From Hydrangea macrophylla (taxonomy: Eukaryota > Streptophyta > Magnoliopsida > Cornales > Hydrangeaceae), in the NCBI GenBank assembly GCA_033977485.1, contig CM066991.1, positions 54,352,850-54,416,849 on the forward strand: a stretch of 64,000 nucleotides of DNA. The letters are read 5' to 3'. The stretch's first letter is position 1, and every line of letters starts with the position of its first letter. The position numbers and the translations under genes are program-made. Below the pieces are notes generated by a model. That model searched no databases. It saw only the letters and a program-made list of their open reading frames with translations, and was not told the origin of the DNA. Shown here in pieces: positions 44,576-56,877 of the stretch.

Positions 44576-45621
44576 GTGCCGCTTCCATCGTTTACAGATA
44601 GGTGGTACCGTGTAGACGACCGGTAACCCTATCAAGGGATTGTAGGACCTACTGCCTAGTCGGGTGATTCCGATTGGTACTATGGTATCTACGTATGGAT
44701 ACGGATTTGGATTTTGGTATCAACGTACGGATACAGAGATGGATATGGATATGGATATGGATATGAGTATGGCTAGTAAGAGGATGGTTCAGTCGTGGAT
44801 CCAGCGTCCCGACGTAAAGGTATATGCACGGGTGGTTGCATGGGTTACATGCATGGATTTGGTGAATACGTGATGAGATATTTATTCCATGATCGTTATT
44901 ATTGTTTTCATTTAATATGATTTCTGTTATTATTGATCCATGTATAGTTTAATGAGACCTCTGCTATGTCCGTGAGAGACGTCATTGTTAAGAGATTAAC
45001 CGCATTTTAAGATGCTGAACAATAACGGTGAGGAGTGTTGTTTAATGTACTCACTCAGCTTTGTATCTAAAGCTGATGGCGTTTGTGCCCTGGACATTCC
45101 AATGTCTAGAGCTTCGCAGGACTTGAGGACGAGAGACTGATGTTCTGCCGGGCTTGGAGCTGAAGGCTTGGAGAAGAAGACGTGCTGCTTTGTAATAGTT
45201 AGTTTGTATATCTGTTGTTATTATTGTTATAGGCCTGAGACTATAAGCCAGCTGTTGTAATAGTTCTAGTAGACTTTTATAATTGGTACTTGGGCATCTG
45301 TTGCTTCCATACCTTTTATAGCTTCCGCTGTAGACTCTGATTATGTTAATAAGATATGTTCTATGAATAGCATCCTCCCTATCGTGGTGTTTATTGGTTT
45401 GAGTAGATGACAATGCGGTTATTCACCCGTCATTCCCTATGGACCCATAAAGGAAATTTATTTTTCTCTATTTATGCTGCTCCGGGGCGTGACAATATAA
45501 TTATGACGTCACGGTTTAATTCCGGTTCACCCATCGGTTGAACCGTTAACCCGTGATTCGATCATTTTTCCGGTTCGATGAACGGTCCGATTTTTAAAAC
45601 ATTGTTATATATATACACACA

Positions 45622-46010
45622 CTAGGATAATGCCCGTGCAAGGCGTGTACTAATTAAGTTTCATTGGAGTAGCTCATTCACAATATTGGGAGCAAGTTCA
45701 CAATTTTAAAAATATAAAGTAGACAAAAATACAATATAATTGTTCATTTAAAAAAAAAATTTGATGTTTTTTTTTCATTATTGTTATTATTCTTTTCATT
45801 TTAAAGTGGTAGTAGATAATTTTGTTGATGAATTTTATATTTTTTAAATTTACTGTTGATATTTAAAAAAAAATTAGTAAAAGTTTAATTTAGTATATAC
45901 TGAAATTTTGTCGATAATTTTAAAATTTGTTTTTCACAATTGTTAATAATATTTTTTTTTAAAAAGGTAGTGAATAATTATTTTGATAATTTGTCGAAGG
46001 ATATAACAGA
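45622..46010 (-). mobile_element. Helitron-like fragment upstream of CDC5
   Basis: On the minus strand the sequence ends ...CCTTGCACGGGCATTATCCTAG followed by T. A GC-rich imperfect hairpin just before CTAG is how plant Helitrons end. The rest is AT-rich and non-coding. Part of it (45707-45890) is an inverted copy of the sequence split by the Tat-type insertion (17710-17763 plus 42285-42400). The other end of the element is not located. Confidence 0.4.
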
Positions 46011-46139
46011 TATTTTCAAAATTAAAGAAAAGTGAGTGTAATTTTTGAAAACATAGGAGAGTTACCTGTAATTGTCGGACAGCGCAGGGGAGTCACTGTA
46101 ATTTGCCCTTAAAAGAATATAGAAATTTCATGTATTCCA

Positions 46140-47189
<1,050 letters not shown>

Positions 47190-47750
47190 TAAGGGATAAT
47201 TTTACTATCTTGTGGTGAGGCTCGTTTTCACTTTACCCCTTGTAGTTAAACTGTAAGTTGACACTTAACCTTCTTGTGGTTGCGACTAAAATGAAACCAT
47301 TAAGTTCGCTAAAACTAACAAAAATTACAATTTCAGTTTGGCGGGAAAATTTTGACAAATTTTTTTAATTTAAAATGTCAATTATGCCCCCCATGAAATA
47401 TTTTTTTCATTTTTCCATTTTTTTTTCTTCAACAATATTCTTTCTTCCTCAAACCACCATTACCATCACTACCACCACCATTGCACATATTCAACCACCA
47501 TCACTAACTGTTGTCACCCACTATAAAGATAAAATATCCGTAATTCAGGTAATTTATTACGAAGAAGATAGGCAAATAAGATGAAAATGAATGAAAGATA
47601 AATTGTCATATGATGGTAGAAACTAACACCATTAGGGTTTGCATTTAGCTCCAGATCCACTTGGGTGCTTAAGTGTTAACTTTTGAACCGAAGAGGGTAA
47701 ACTGAAAATAGGGCTAACCACAGGGGTTAAAATGTAATTAATCTAAAGCA
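47190..47750. mobile_element. Possible non-coding MITE or repeat
   Basis: Left end AAGGGATAATTTTACTATCTTGTGG and right end complement TTAGATTAATTACATTTTAAC...CTGTGGTTAG are loosely inverted, both containing the TTAC...TGTGGT pattern common in plant interspersed repeats. No clear target duplication. Assignment is weak. Confidence 0.3.
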
Positions 47751-47753
47751 CTG

Positions 47754-48463
47754 TTGTCAAAATCATACAATTCGTGATACGAATCTTACGATTTGACACG
47801 ATTCATCATGAAAATGATATGTATCGATGCATGAGTCGAACATGTACAAGAATCGAAGGTGAATCTTACGATTCGCAAGTGAATCTTACAATTCGATTCG
47901 CGATTCTTACAATTCACTTGACTGCTAGGCACAATACTTAGGGCATGTTTGGTTGTCCTTGAATGAAATAATTCCATTCATGATTTCGTACACAATTTTA
48001 TATAAAAAGATGAAGAGCTTGAATGGTTCCATTTAGAAAACGGATGCTCGTCTAAAAAATGAGGCTTGCAATCATGAATTTTGGCATTCTAGAAAAATGA
48101 ACAAATTGCCTCATAAGAAGAAATATGATGAAATCTCCCATATTTGTAAATGGATTCATTCATGGTGATGAATTTTGCTTTTACCTTCTATATAAAATTT
48201 GAATGGAACCATTCAATTTGAAGGGACAACCAAACAGGCCCTTAATTTTTCCATTTTTTTTTCAAATTTTTCTTAAAAATTTGATTACCAACCCTCTTTT
48301 AAACCACTTAGGATATGTTTATACAAGACTAGAAAAGAAAAGGATATGTTTATAGGGTTTTTTTTGTTTGTTACCGAATCTTATGATTCACGATTCGTGA
48401 ATCCCGATTCGATTCACATGCATCATTTCGATTCACGATACGAATCCCGATTTGACAACTATG
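47754..48463. mobile_element. hAT-like MITE with GATTC-rich ends, holding a Tourist MITE
   Basis: Left TTGTCAAAATCATACAATTCG and complement of the right TTGTCAAATCGGGATTCGTAT form the ends. Subterminal regions are dense in GATTCGNGATTC words on both sides (47770-47920 and 48370-48450). I could not find a convincing target duplication. The interior is interrupted by the element at 47941-48241. Confidence 0.5.
47941..48241. mobile_element. Tourist-like (PIF/Harbinger) MITE, 301 bp
   Basis: Ends GGGCATGTTTGGTTGTCC and GGACAACCAAACAGGCCC are inverted repeats with one mismatch, followed inward by a longer imperfect match (CTTGAATG...CATTCAATTTGAAG). TTA flanks both sides (47938-47940 and 48242-48244), the standard Tourist duplication. 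Confidence 0.85.
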
Positions 48464-48499
48464 ATCTGAAGTATAAATATGGGTTTGTATATTTATCTT

Positions 48500-48517
48500 G
48501 ATGTGTGTGTATGTATG

Positions 48518-48601
<84 letters not shown>
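48500..48601. repeat. Compound TG/TA/GA microsatellite
   Basis: TGTGTGTGTATG grades into an AT run (about 48518-48538) and then about 31 uninterrupted GA units to 48601. Such runs produce false open frames on both strands. Confidence 0.95.
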
Positions 48602-48603
<2 letters not shown>

Positions 48604-49175
48604 CCAATTTATACTTGAATAAAATGGTGTTTTCTTGTATACTTGATGTATTGGGCAGTCACCCCCTCTATTTGGCGGCCTTTAGTGAATATTTACCTAT
48701 AACTCAACTCAACTAAGCCCATTTCAAAATATTTGGGTCAGCTATATAAGTCATTTTTCTGCATTCTGCTATGTACGAGACCATAGCTCACTTATGTTAG
48801 TCACACGTCAAATCTTTCTTTTCTGTCTCTACTAATGTCCATTTTGGTCTTCCCTTACGTTAGCATTACCTTAATGTTGATACTATCAATCTTCCTAATT
48901 GGTGCAGTTATTGTCTACGTTGTACGTGGCCAAATTTTTTAAGCCAGTTTTCTCATATTTTATCTTTAAGAGGTGCTACTTATACCATTTCACAAATAAA
49001 ATAGTTTCTAATTCTATCTTTTCTTATTGAATGTCACATCCATCTTAGCATATGCATTTTGCTACACTCGTGTTACTTATATAATTTTTTCTTTGTTGCT
49101 CAACAATGTGTCCCATTTACCATAGCTGGTGTGATACTTGTAGCATAAAATATTCTTTTTAGTTATAGAGGCTTA

Positions 49176-50028
49176 CAATGTTCTAAAAATCGCTAGGCGC
49201 TAGTCGGGCGGCAGAGGGGGGCCTAGAGCCTAGGGGCCTAGGCGTCCAGGCGGGGCCTAGGCGGATTTTTTTTTATAAATAAAATTAATTATATAATAGA
49301 TAGATATATATATATATATATATACGAGTTATGTGGTGTTAATTAAAAATAATTATAGATTTGTGGTTCAAATAATATATATATATATATATAAAGGTGA
49401 GGAGCTCTCTCTGACGGACGCCCGCAAATTCAAATAAGCGGACTGTGGTGTGGGCCATGTGTGTCACTCTCTCATTGGTTACATTTCCCTGGTGGGCCCG
49501 CTAATATTTCTCTCTCATTGGTCAAATAAAATTGCTGATATTTCTCTCTCCCCAGTAATTACATTACCCCCCACCATTTATGGGCCGAGTCCGACTGATA
49601 TTTCTCCCTATCCATATTTACATTTCCCCCATTCCCCTTACTCTCTCTCTCCTCACATTTTAGATGAGACCCAAATGGTAGAATCACAGGCCATTTCCTG
49701 TCTTCTTCCCTCTCTCTCTTCTTCTATTTCTCTACTCTTCCTCACTCTCACTCTCTCTTCCTCACTCTCATTCATCTCCCTCTCATCTGATCAACAACCG
49801 AAGACCACTCCGGCGACCCCACCACTGACCCAACATGTATCACAGATCCGGCGACTCAAAATCAGTATTTTTGGGTGCTATTTGGTGTTACTCTTATGTT
49901 CTCCATAGTGACTCAAAATTCTCAACAAGTTTGGATTTTTGCTAGTATCCATTCGTAGTTCTCATTTTTCTGTGACCTTAAAACTAATTTGGGTATTTTT
50001 AGATAAATTTGCGGACTCTCTCATTTCA

Positions 50029-50068
<40 letters not shown>

Positions 50069-51365
50069 CTTTCTGGGCCAAGAAGCCAAGAAACCAGTCA
50101 GAAAAAAATTTTCAATGTCTCACTTCCTTCGATCTATCTCTTCTCAGTTGCCCAAATGGCTTCTTCCACCTAACAATTATCAACTTAAGACATGTTCATA
50201 TCCTTTGGTATTAATAAAAAGGAAAAAAAAATCAATATCTTCAAAACTCAAAATTTTAAATTTGGAAAACAAACATGCAAATCTTATGTCTCGAATTGAC
50301 CAAAAGTTGCTTGAATGTGTAACTGTGTGGCAATTGCAATATGTATGGGTACCACCAAGAACCCTTCCCTTTCCCACTTCATTCATTAAAGAAACAATCA
50401 ATATCTACATTAAAGAAACAATCAATATCCAATTAAGTACTTTCACTTTCAGGGCCCTGACTCATCTGTTTGTTTCCTAGGAAAATCATGTGAACAAAAG
50501 TAAATAATAAAACCCCCTGGGCTCACCTCAAAATCTCAAAACTAATGGAGCTATGGAAATTCCAGGATTCAAAATTTCAACTTGTTTCTATTATTGTTAA
50601 GTTATTTTTCAACAACCAAACAAATCATAAATAAATATTCAATCAGCTAACAATACCCAATTAAGTACTTTCACTTTCAGGGCCTTGACTCATATTTTTG
50701 TTTCCTTGCTCTTGCAAAGTTTTGATTTTTCTGCAAAAGATAAATATATGTGTGTGTGTGTATGGAAGGAAATGAGACTCTGTGAGAGTGAGAGTTAATT
50801 TTTTTCTCATAGCCGAGAAAGAGTAGAGAGAGAGGACAGGGAAATGAGAGAGGGAGTCTGGGAGATGGTCACTTTTTTCTTCTTCTCACAGTTGGCCAAG
50901 AAAGAGCAGAGAGAGAGAAGAGGGAAAAGAGAGATAAAGTCAATTTTGACAGTCATTTAATTCACATGGGTCCCACCCCCAATTTAATTCGCATTTCACA
51001 TGTGGTGGTCCGTAATTTACCTGGGACGGACGACCGTCCCAGAGCCCTCCTGATATAAAGGTTATGTGATGTTTTTTTGGAAATAAATAAAGATTATTAG
51101 AAGGTTTTAATATTTAAAAAACTATTAGGGATCTCTCCATAATTAACTTAAACCTTAAGTGTATATATATACTAATGTTAGGGTTTTTTTTTCCAAAGAG
51201 TCAGACCAAAATAAGACACTCTAGCATTCTCACCCTACCCGCCTAGCACCGCCTAGCCTGCCTAGGCCCCACCTAGAGGCCGACTAATACACTGGCCGAT
51301 TTTCACAAACGCCTAGGGAAAATCTCGGCGGCCGGGCACCGCCTAGGCCGATTTTAAGAACACTG
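49176..51365. mobile_element. hAT-type element (2190 bp) with exact 8-bp duplication
   Basis: Ends CAATGTTCTAAAAATCG and the complement CAGTGTTCTTAAAATCG are terminal repeats. Flanks are GAGGCTTA on both sides (49168-49175 and 51366-51373), exact. Subterminal regions are rich in GCCTAGGCG words. Removing it rejoins the LINE. No transposase frame is seen, so it is non-autonomous. It contains a Mutator-like element. Confidence 0.88.
49398..51052. mobile_element. Mutator-like element (1655 bp) inside the hAT
   Basis: It is flanked by ATATAAAGG (49389-49397 and 51053-51061), an exact 9-bp duplication, the usual Mutator size. Ends TGAGGAGCTCTC...GACGGACG and complement CAGGAGGGCTCTGGGACGG are inverted but imperfect. 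The interior is CT-rich near 49530-49790 and has a (CT)n run at about 50034-50065. It includes a Ser/Leu-rich 152-codon frame (49450-49908) that I consider low-complexity. It could hold a captured leader sequence (Pack-MULE), unproven. Confidence 0.65.
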
Positions 51366-53163
51366 GAGGCTTACTATGATCACATAATATGTCAGAATCA
51401 CTCCTCGATTTGACCCATCATCATCTCTAATCTTACGATCCCTATGGATAATTGAATCTAAATATCGATATTCAATTATCGACATCTCTCAACTCCTCTT
51501 TTTTTTTTTACCACCTCTCTTTTGTTTTATGTCTTAATAAAGTTAAATTTGTTGTAGTCAAATTTTGGCCTACTCATCCTTATTTGACTTTAACGCTTAT
51601 CTCCAAACTTTCGTAGCATTTAACCCTTCACTACTTTTTTTTTTTTTTGACTAAAACAACATTGGCAACACATTGTGTGGAAAAAATTTCATCTTGAGCA
51701 TGTCTAGTTTGTCCTCCGTAACTAATGTGACAAAGATTGAGGCGTAGTGAATATCCCTGGTGGAAATGCATTGTGATTTGGAATTCACTCGTTTCTCCTT
51801 CAGTTGTCCTTCCTATAGTGGTAACCTTATCATACACATCCTTAATCTAACCAATGTATCCATTTGTGACTCCTTTATTTGCTAAAACCACCATGGTAAT
51901 TCGCTAAGGACTATATTATATTTATATGCCTTCTCAATGTCTATAAACCAATGTGAAGATCCTTTCTTTCCATCTTTCCATTAACCTCCACAATAAACAA
52001 ATTGCTTCACTAGCATAAATTCAACTTACTGTAGTTTCAATTCTTAATCGTTGCTTAATCACCCTTTCCCAAGTTTTGCAGTATGACTCATTAACTTAGG
52101 ACCACGATAATTTGTACAGTTTAGAACATTCCCTTTATCATTATATTTCGATGCTACCTTCTCCACTCATATGTTATTATTAAATTATATAATTATGCGA
52201 GCCATAATACTCTATCATCCCGTAAGCACATCAAGACCTTTTTATCTTCCCTTATTGCATTTTTTTACTTCCAAGACTTAACCCTACGGAAAAAGTTGTT
52301 TTTATCTTTTTCGTGGTGATTTTGTTCTTTGGAACCTAAATTTCTTTTGTGGTTTTTCATTTAACAAAATTTCATAGTCACTTTTCCACCTCTTTGTAAT
52401 CTCATCATCTTTCGCCAAAACACTCTAATCTTTTTTTGCTTTTTACACAACCTTCTTTATTTGGTTTAGTATGAACGTCATTGCACGTCTATACTTAGCC
52501 TCTCTTACTGTTACAATTCTTTCTTCCATTCTTGTTCCATTAATTCCTTTTATTTCTTCTTCTTTTTTCTTTTTTCTTTTTTTTTTTCTTCAAATTTTAT
52601 ACACTCTCTCCTTGTTGCGTAGAGATTGGCATTTTTGATTCTACCACCAAATTTCTTTAGATATGGGCCCTTTTCCCTTTGATCATTCAAGAACTTTTTG
52701 ATGCATTATATTAATTTGATCTTCTAACATCCAATTTACTTCTTTTACATTTTTTGTTGTAATGTTGTGGCTCGCTCTCCTTTTAATTTCCACCACCCAA
52801 TTCTTGTTTTTTCCTTATTGGTTCTCGCTCTCCTTTAAATTTCGACCAACCAATTCTTTTTTTTCCTTATTTATATTCTTTTTCTATTTTTCCTTTAGTA
52901 TACATGTCTAGACAATTCAACTTATGTTCTGAGGTCCTAATCTCTGTTGGGATTTCAATCTTTACAAGTTAGTCTGTCTAGCTAGAAAAATAGTCGATTT
53001 GATTATTATTCCTATTCCAAAACCCATGTCCTCCATGTACAGTTTCATATCCTACCGGAATTTTTCCTACATGATCGTTAAAAGTCTCCTCCCATAAATA
53101 TACTCTCCTAAAGATATTTCTTGCATTGATTCATCCGTATGTTCCCAAATTTGGGCTTCAATG

Positions 53164-53321
53164 TGTTGGATGTTATTACTCTTTTATGTTATACGTAGAG
53201 TTGTATTTAGTTTATATTAACAGGGCACTCTTGTAATTTTATTTTTTTCTCTTGTTAATCTGATTAATAAAACAAGAGAGGGACACTTTGTCTCTCCAAT
53301 CTTTGGTGGAAATATTTCACA
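53164..53321 (+). repeat. 5' LTR of the copia element (158 bp)
   Basis: From TGTTGGATGTTATT to ATATTTCACA, directly followed by TGGTATCAGAGC (53322-53333), the initiator tRNA-Met primer site. Such short LTRs are common among plant copia elements. Confidence 0.8.
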
Positions 53322-53786
53322 TGGTATCAGAGCCTCCCTAAGTAGGGGAAACCTAATTTCCATCACCACCCCCTGCGCCGCCTTCTTACCTCACTGCCCA
53401 GCCTTCGCCCACCACCCTGAGCCCTAGCCGACCCTTCACCTTGGCTTTCTGGGCTGCGCTACAACCTCCTGAGGCAGCCTAGACCCAGCCGATCCTTCCC
53501 TTCCATTTTCCTCTTCTCTTTTGGTCATCCAGTCACCAAACTGGCCTGAGGCTTCCCCTCATTTCCTCCCTTCCTTCTTTTTCCCTCTCAACTATAGTTT
53601 TTTAGGTCAATTTTCAGTGTGTGATCTGATCTCTATCCGTGTTCTTCCCCTTTACTTGTTAGGTCCGTGTTTCGGACCCATGTATAATCCATAGAGTGGC
53701 TAGTACACCTTTTCGATGTCTTTGACGGGTAGGCCTGCCTTGTTTTGCCTCGTGTGAATCTTCTGTGAGTTTCTTCATCCCTCACG

Positions 53787-54660
53787 ATGTCTAAAGACGG
53801 TGTCACTGACAAGAAATCTGATGTTGGTAATTCTCCTATGGGTACTGAGAAGCATTCCCTCATTACCGTGAATCCTTTACTACAGAGTTATTTAATGGCG
53901 AAAACTATAGGTTGTGGTCCCAATCCGCCACCTTCTGGCTCCGCAGTCGGGGCCAAGTTTGGTTATGTTGATGGCACACTTAAGGCACCCAGTCGTGATG
54001 ATTCCGTCTACGGGAAATGGGAGGTGGAGAACTTTCTGGTTATGAGTTGGCTTGTCCATTCAATGGAACCTAGTATTGCAGCTTTTTTCTTGGAAATGGA
54101 GACTGCACTTGATATCTGGGATATTTGCCCAGACAGATGCTCAGAAAGGAAATGTGGCAGAAGTGTATGAGCTAAGACGGCAGATCGAAGCTGAGGTTCA
54201 AGGTGACTAGTCAGTTCTTCAGTATTTTACATGTTTAAGTACAATGTGGACCCGTCTTGATCATTTGAAAAATTATCGCTCGGTTTGTTCTACTGATGCT
54301 ACTAGCTTCAAAGAATACATTGAAAGAGAACGAATCTTCAAGTGTTTCGTTGGGCTTAATTGTGAGTTTGATCCTATGCGAAGCCGTGTTCTGGTGTTAG
54401 AGCCTCTACCCTCCTTTCGCGAGGCCTTTGCTTATGTTCAAAATGAAGAAAGTCGTCATTTAGCTATGCTCCCTAGTCCTTCTACCGACCGCTCTGCACT
54501 TGCCTCATCTGGTCAGCGAGGGGGTAAAAGCTTCGTGCCGAACTCTCGGAAGGATAGTTCTTCAGATGGGACTGGGGCAAGAGATAAGTGGTGTGATCAC
54601 TGTAACAAGCCGTAGCATGTTCATGATACTTGCTGGAAGCTTCACGGTCGTCCACCCTCG
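53787..54660 (+). pseudogene. Copia gag
   Basis: It starts at ATG 53787 (MSKDGVTDKKSDVG). Capsid motifs include KFGYVDGTLKAPSRDDSVYG, LVMSWLVHSMEP and ALDIWD, then across a frameshift near 54120 YELRRQIEAEVQG and a stop near 54208. TMWTRLDHLKNYRS and CFVGLNCEFDPMRSRVL follow. The zinc knuckle CDHCNKP-HVHDTCWKLHGRP (54592-54650) contains a TAG within it. Confidence 0.85.
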
Positions 54661-55089
54661 ACTAGAGGTCGGGGTGGCAGTTGTACTGGTGGGCGAGCAG
54701 GTGGCCATCGCGCCCATTTATGCATTGGTTCCGATTCTCATTCTTCCTAGGAGTTACCATCTCCATCCTCATCTCCCTCACCCGCGATTGGAGGTATTCT
54801 ACAAACCTTCTCTCTATTAGCCGCATTACTCATAATCTCAACTGTTGTGTGACCTTTTTTCCACTCACTGTGTTTTTCAGGATCTCTCCACAAAGAAGAT
54901 GATTGACAGTGGTAAGGGAAAAGGATGGACTCTATTTTCTGCTGCCTAATGAAGCTGCGAGTAGTGTGCCTAGGAGTGCTAATCATTTAGTGCGGACGAT
55001 TCCTACCCCGAGTGGCGTGGCTGTGGCATTAGAGACTAGGACATCATTCTTTTCATCTTCTTCGTTTTTTGTTTCCTTCATTATTAAAT

Positions 55090-56020
55090 AATCAGAATAT
55101 TTCCGACACTCTTTGTGAAGCTTGTGAACTTGGCAAGCATCATCGTGCCACATTTAATTTAAGTTTAAATAAAAGTTCTGTTCGTTTTCAATTGATTCAT
55201 ACTGATGTTTGGGGTCCTTAGCATATCTCTTCCTTAAATGGGTATAAATGGTTTGTTACATTTATTGATGATTTCTCTTGTACTACTTGGGTGTATTTGA
55301 TGAAAGAGAAAAGTGATGTGTATTATGTTTTCAAAACTTTTCACAAATTGGTATGCACTCAATTTAGTACCGTTGTTAAAGTTGTCCGTTCAGATAAAGG
55401 AGGGGAATATATTTATAGGGGCCTTAAGGATTTTTTTTTATTAAACATGGCATGATTCACCAAACTTCCTGCTCTAATACTCCTCAACAGAATAGAGTTG
55501 CCGAGCGGAAGAATCACCATTTGATAGAGACTGCTCGGTCCATGATGTTTTCTACCCACGTTCCAAAAGGTTATTGGGGTGAGGCGGTGTTAACTGCTGC
55601 CTATCTTATTAATCGTTTACCCACTCGTGTTCTTGGAAAAAAAAACTCCAGTTGAGGTTCTTCTTCGTCCCTCTTCCCTATTTCCTATTCCTCCTCGTGT
55701 GTTCGGTTTTGTTTGTTTTGTTCACAACCATTCTCCTTCGCGAAAAAAATTGGATCCCCGCGCTCTTAAGTGTGTCTTTGTTGGTTCCTCTCCTACTCAA
55801 AAGGGGTATAAGTGTTGCCATCCTCCTTCTCGTAAGTGGTTTGTTTTCATGGATGTCACCTTCCATGAAACTTCCTCTTATTTTTTGTTGCCCCAGTCTT
55901 CCCAACCACCACTTCAGGGGGGAGGACGGGCGGTGTGTGGAAGAGATGCCTGCTGCTATTGTATCGTTTACCATTGGCACAGTAGGTGAGGAAAACATGG
56001 TAGCAAGGGAAATAGAGGAG
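55090..56020 (+). pseudogene. Copia integrase
   Basis: The CEACELGKHHRATF zinc-binding end is at 55114-55155. The core has Asp in IHTDVWGP (55197, followed by a TAG), Asp in VVRSDKGGEY (55384) and Glu in QNRVAERKNHH (55490). GYWGEAVLTAAYLINRLPT (55570) and CVFVGSSPTQKGYKCCHP (55770) are conserved copia blocks. Frameshifts occur near 55445 and 55645. The downstream part to 56185 is GA-rich and divergent. Confidence 0.85.
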
Positions 56021-56185
56021 GTGACGTATTAGGAGAGAGTGAGGTAGCAAACTAGGAAGGACATATTAAGAGAGAATAATGAGGGAAAGGGAGATGAGAA
56101 TGAGGGAAAGTGAGATGAGCTGAGGGAAAGTGAGATAGGAAATAAAGGAGAAGGAGAAGTTCCACTTGAAGAGAGAGGGAAAGAG

Positions 56186-56877
56186 TTGTTGACATATTCG
56201 AGACAGAAGCAGCGAAGGAGGTTTGGGGCAGTAGATTTAGAAGTTGGTTCTTTTCCTCCGCTTCAACCAATCTTGTCGAGTGGTGATGATCCAAGTATTC
56301 CTTCGTCCCTAGTTCCTTATCCTAGTAATGATTTAGACATTCCTATTGCACTTCGAAAAGGTGCTAGGACACGTACTAAACACCCGTATCCTCTTTCCGA
56401 TTTTGTATCTTATGCACGGTTGTCTCCGTCTTATAAAGCCTTTGTTTCTAGTCTTTCCTCAGTTTCTATTCCTAATTGTGTCCAGGAGGCATTATCCGAT
56501 TCCAAATGGAAGTCTACCATGGTTGAAGAGATGAGAGCTCTCTCCAAAAATGGTACTTGGGTATTAGTGGAATTACCTCAAGGGAAGAAGACAGTAGGCT
56601 GCAAGTGGGTGTTCACAGTGAAATACAAAGCTGATGGAACCATTGAGATATATAAAGCAAGGTTGGTTGCTAAAGGATTTGCTCAAACTTATGGAGTGGA
56701 CTATCAAGAGACGTTTGCTCTAGTGGCTAAGATGAACTCTATAAGAATACTATTGTCCCTCGCAGCAAATTTAGACTGGCCTTTGCACCAGTTTGACGTA
56801 AAGAACGCCTTCTTGCATGGGGACTTGGAAGAGGAGGTCTACATGGATGTTCCTCCAGGTTTTGAGGATACCAAAAC
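56186..56877 (+). pseudogene. Copia reverse transcriptase, upstream part
   Basis: The frame is open to the hAT insertion. Conserved parts are [76 protein letters not shown] and [19 protein letters not shown]. The domain continues at 58456. Confidence 0.9.

Larger units (their letters stand above)
43176..45494 (+). mobile_element. Solo LTR, Tekay-like (2319 bp)
   Basis: It starts TGTAATACCCTG and ends GGGGCGTGACA, flanked on both sides by ATATA (43171-43175 and 45495-45499), an exact 5-bp duplication. There are no internal genes, so the interior was lost by LTR-LTR recombination. The ends resemble the Tekay LTR at 15102-17255. It contains a TATA box CTATATATAC (43421-43430), a GA/TA/CA microsatellite block (about 43470-43556), and a strong splice donor GAGGTGAGTT (GT at 43724). 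CAATCGATTG clusters lie at 43247-43362 and 43857-43942. The remainder is non-coding. Confidence 0.88.
42444..45604. mobile_element. hAT-type element carrying a solo LTR
   Basis: Left end CATGGTTGTGAAAACCGGACC and complement of the right end CAATGTTTTAAAAATCGGACC form imperfect terminal repeats with AACCGG-rich subterminal sequence on both sides. Flanks CTATATAT (42436-42443) and TTATATAT (45605-45612) fit an 8-bp duplication. The right end closely resembles the end of the hAT at 49176 (CAATGTTCTAAAAATCG). Without the solo LTR it is about 840 bp and non-coding, hence non-autonomous. Confidence 0.65.
48695..53163 (-). mobile_element. RTE-type LINE, decayed and interrupted
   Basis: On the minus strand the 3' end near 48695 reads ATAGCTGACCCAAATATTTTG...GGCTTAGTTGAGTTGAG, the RTE 3' end with TTG-type tail. 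Reverse transcriptase remnants lie at about 51640-52000 (GETSEFQITMHFHQGYSLRL; KGVTNGYIG). Endonuclease remnants lie near 52960-53080 (HVGKIPVGYETVHGGHGF). Many stops are present. A hAT element (49176-51365) splits the 3' part. The right end is cut by the copia LTR at 53164. Confidence 0.75.

Noticed and set aside
44740..44772. GGATAT hexamer run in the solo LTR
   Set aside because: About five units only; an ordinary short tandem repeat with no further structure.
48371..48716. Open frames on both strands around 48540
   Set aside because: They arise from the uninterrupted GA run, which has no stops in several frames.
49450..49908. 152-codon frame in the Mutator-like element
   Set aside because: CT-rich sequence gives a Ser/Leu/Pro-rich product with no recognised domain. 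A captured gene piece remains possible but unsupported.
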